Shown: piece after piece, positions 62,663 through 64,000 of the stretch
Layout of the letters: each line of letters starts with the position of its first letter
Position numbering within the stretch: the stretch's first letter is position 1
From: Croceicoccus sediminis
Lineage (GTDB): Bacteria > Pseudomonadota > Alphaproteobacteria > Sphingomonadales > Sphingomonadaceae
Direction: 5' to 3'
Assembly (NCBI RefSeq): GCF_007570835.1
Contig: NZ_SUNC01000001.1
Location: 806,001 to 870,000 of the forward strand
DNA length: 64,000 nt
Made by a program: the position numbers and the translations under genes
Notes under the pieces: model-generated
Told to the model about the DNA's origin: nothing
What the model saw: only the letters and a program-made list of their open reading frames with translations
Databases searched by the model: none

Positions 62663-64000
62663 ATGGCAATTTCGCGCATTCTCATCGCCAACCGCGGCGA
62701 GATCGCGCTGCGTGTCCATCGCGCCGCGCATGAAATGGGCATCGAGACGGTGGCGGTCCATTCCACCGCCGACGCCGACGCCATGCACGTGCGGCTGGCC
62801 GATCAGGCCGTCTGCATCGGCCCGCCTTCGGCGACCGACAGTTACCTGAACATGGCTGCGATCATTTCGGCGGCGGAAATTTCGGGCGCCGATGCGATCC
62901 ACCCCGGCTACGGCTTCCTTTCCGAAAACGCGAAGTTTGCCGAAATCGTCGAGGCGCACGGCCTGAAATGGATCGGGCCCAAGCCCGAACACATCCGCAC
63001 CATGGGGGACAAGGTCGCGGCCAAGAAATCGGCCGGCGATCTGGGCCTGCCGCTGGTGCCCGGTTCGGACGGTGCGGTTTCGGATTACGACGAAGCCCGC
63101 AAGATCGCGGCCGAAATCGGTTATCCCGTCATCATCAAGGCGGCATCGGGCGGCGGCGGCCGCGGCATGAAGGTGTGCGAGGCCGAAGAAAGCCTCGAAA
63201 CCCTGATGAAGCAGGCCGGCAGCGAGGCGAAATCCGCGTTCGGCGACGCCACGGTCTATATCGAGAAGTATCTCGGCAACCCGCGCCACATCGAATTCCA
63301 GATTTTCGGCGACGGCGAAGGCACTGCCATTCACCTGGGCGAACGCGACTGTTCGCTTCAGCGTCGCCACCAGAAAGTGCTCGAAGAAGCGCCCTCGCCC
63401 GTCATCAGCGCCGACGAACGCGCCCGCATGGGCAAGGTCTGCGCCGATGCGATGGCCGCAATGGGCTATCGCGGTGCGGGCACGATCGAGTTCCTTTGGG
63501 AAGGTGGCGAGTTCTACTTCATCGAGATGAACACCCGCCTTCAGGTGGAGCATCCGGTGACCGAGGCGATCACCGGCGTCGACCTTGTGCGCGAACAGAT
63601 CCGTATCGCCGATGGCAAGCCGCTATCGGTGACGCAGGACGAACTGCGCTTCACCGGCCACGCGATCGAGTGCCGCATCAACGCGGAAAACCCCTTCACT
63701 TTCGCGCCCAGCCCGGGCGAGGTGAAGAACTATCACGCTGCGGGCGGCATGCACGTGCGCGTCGATTCGGGGCTCTACGCGGGTTACCGCATTCCGCCCT
63801 ACTACGATTCGATGATCGCCAAGCTGATCGTCTATGGCCGCACGCGCGAAGGTTGCATCATGCGGCTGAAGCGCGCGTTGGAGGAAATGGTGATCGAAGG
63901 GGTGCATACCTCGATCCCGCTGCATCAGGAACTGATCCGTCAGACCGATTTCCTGAACGGCGACTACACGATCAAGTGGCTCGAGGAGTGGCTGGCCGAG
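62663..64000 (+). CDS. accC: acetyl-CoA carboxylase biotin carboxylase subunit (3' end cut)
   Basis: ATP-dependent carboxylation of biotin. The ATG lies at 62663, 13 bp after accB. The first 446 codons are open to the right edge with no stop. Motifs: FNRIL-like [23 protein letters not shown]-grasp glycine loop [13 protein letters not shown], the catalytic [20 protein letters not shown] region and RINAENP. At ~450 residues for the family, only the last few codons should be missing. Confidence 0.95.
   Translation, partial: MAISRILIANRGEIALRVHRAAHEMGIETVAVHSTADADAMHVRLADQAVCIGPPSATDSYLNMAAIISAAEISGADAIHPGYGFLSENAKFAEIVEAHGLKWIGPKPEHIRTMGDKVAAKKSAGDLGLPLVPGSDGAVSDYDEARKIAAEIGYPVIIKAASGGGGRGMKVCEAEESLETLMKQAGSEAKSAFGDATVYIEKYLGNPRHIEFQIFGDGEGTAIHLGERDCSLQRRHQKVLEEAPSPVISADERARMGKVCADAMAAMGYRGAGTIEFLWEGGEFYFIEMNTRLQVEHPVTEAITGVDLVREQIRIADGKPLSVTQDELRFTGHAIECRINAENPFTFAPSPGEVKNYHAAGGMHVRVDSGLYAGYRIPPYYDSMIAKLIVYGRTREGCIMRLKRALEEMVIEGVHTSIPLHQELIRQTDFLNGDYTIKWLEEWLAE

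Overview
The window comes from a GC-rich alphaproteobacterium, most likely a sphingomonad of the Erythrobacteraceae type. The clues are the S10/spc/str ribosomal gene order, a UrcA-family secreted protein, an HWE-type sensor kinase, a GTA-type 3TM holin and a GtrA-fused polyprenyl-phosphate sugar synthase. Genus-level placement is inference.

Layout. (1) 1-12562, minus strand: rpsL-rpsG-fusA-tuf followed by rpsJ-rplC-rplD-rplW-rplB-rpsS-rplV-rpsC-rplP-rpmC-rpsQ-rplN-rplX-rplE-rpsN-rpsH-rplF (cut by the left edge). A terminator-like element separates tuf from rpsJ, a nested hairpin lies between rpsJ and rplC, and a REP-like pair lies between rpsL and rpsG. (2) 12563-16207: an AT-rich gene for a stand-alone OLD-family ATPase/TOPRIM nuclease, then a protein with a duplicated helix-turn-helix-like module whose linker carries a palindromic element. 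(3) 16237-29549: housekeeping and envelope genes: universal stress protein, TonB-like protein, thiopurine methyltransferase-like enzyme, LysR regulator, AI-2E-type permease, MddA-like methyltransferase, apaG, HWE kinase, metZ, a PMT glycosyltransferase with its probable lipid-sugar donor synthase, leuB and recO. (4) 29563-32527: three tandem secreted paralogues of an unnamed family; the first two have identical promoter geometry that predicts leaderless transcripts. (5) 32538-34883: ubiK, tspO, tlyA and a lipoprotein. (6) 34884-35610: a gene-poor 727-bp stretch with a branched inverted-repeat structure, an 18-codon ORF behind a 14-nt perfect Shine-Dalgarno match, and a strong terminator. This is the best candidate for something undescribed.

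(7) 35611-43718: a fatty-acid oxidation multifunctional enzyme, urcA, glucokinase, an SDR, and then ddl, an alpha/beta hydrolase and a membrane-anchored MurF-like ligase. (8) 43770-48316: secreted proteins of unknown role, a nucleotidyltransferase, a Tat-type molybdopterin oxidoreductase with its cytochrome b partner and a lipoprotein, and a PilZ protein. (9) 48313-57674: a one-carbon module. The glutathione-dependent formaldehyde dehydrogenase, a VOC protein and S-formylglutathione hydrolase make formate, and the NAD-linked Fds formate dehydrogenase (fdsGB-fdhD-fdsAD) oxidises it to CO2. A divergent LysR regulator sits next to it. (10) 57671-60748: homogentisate catabolism (hmgA, fahA) with a decayed maleylacetoacetate isomerase pseudogene. 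(11) 60936-64000: a GNAT acetyltransferase, a GTA-type holin, and accB-accC (accC runs off the right edge).

No tRNA, rRNA, CRISPR array or transposase was recognised. All readings are by eye; no homology search or RNA folding was run.
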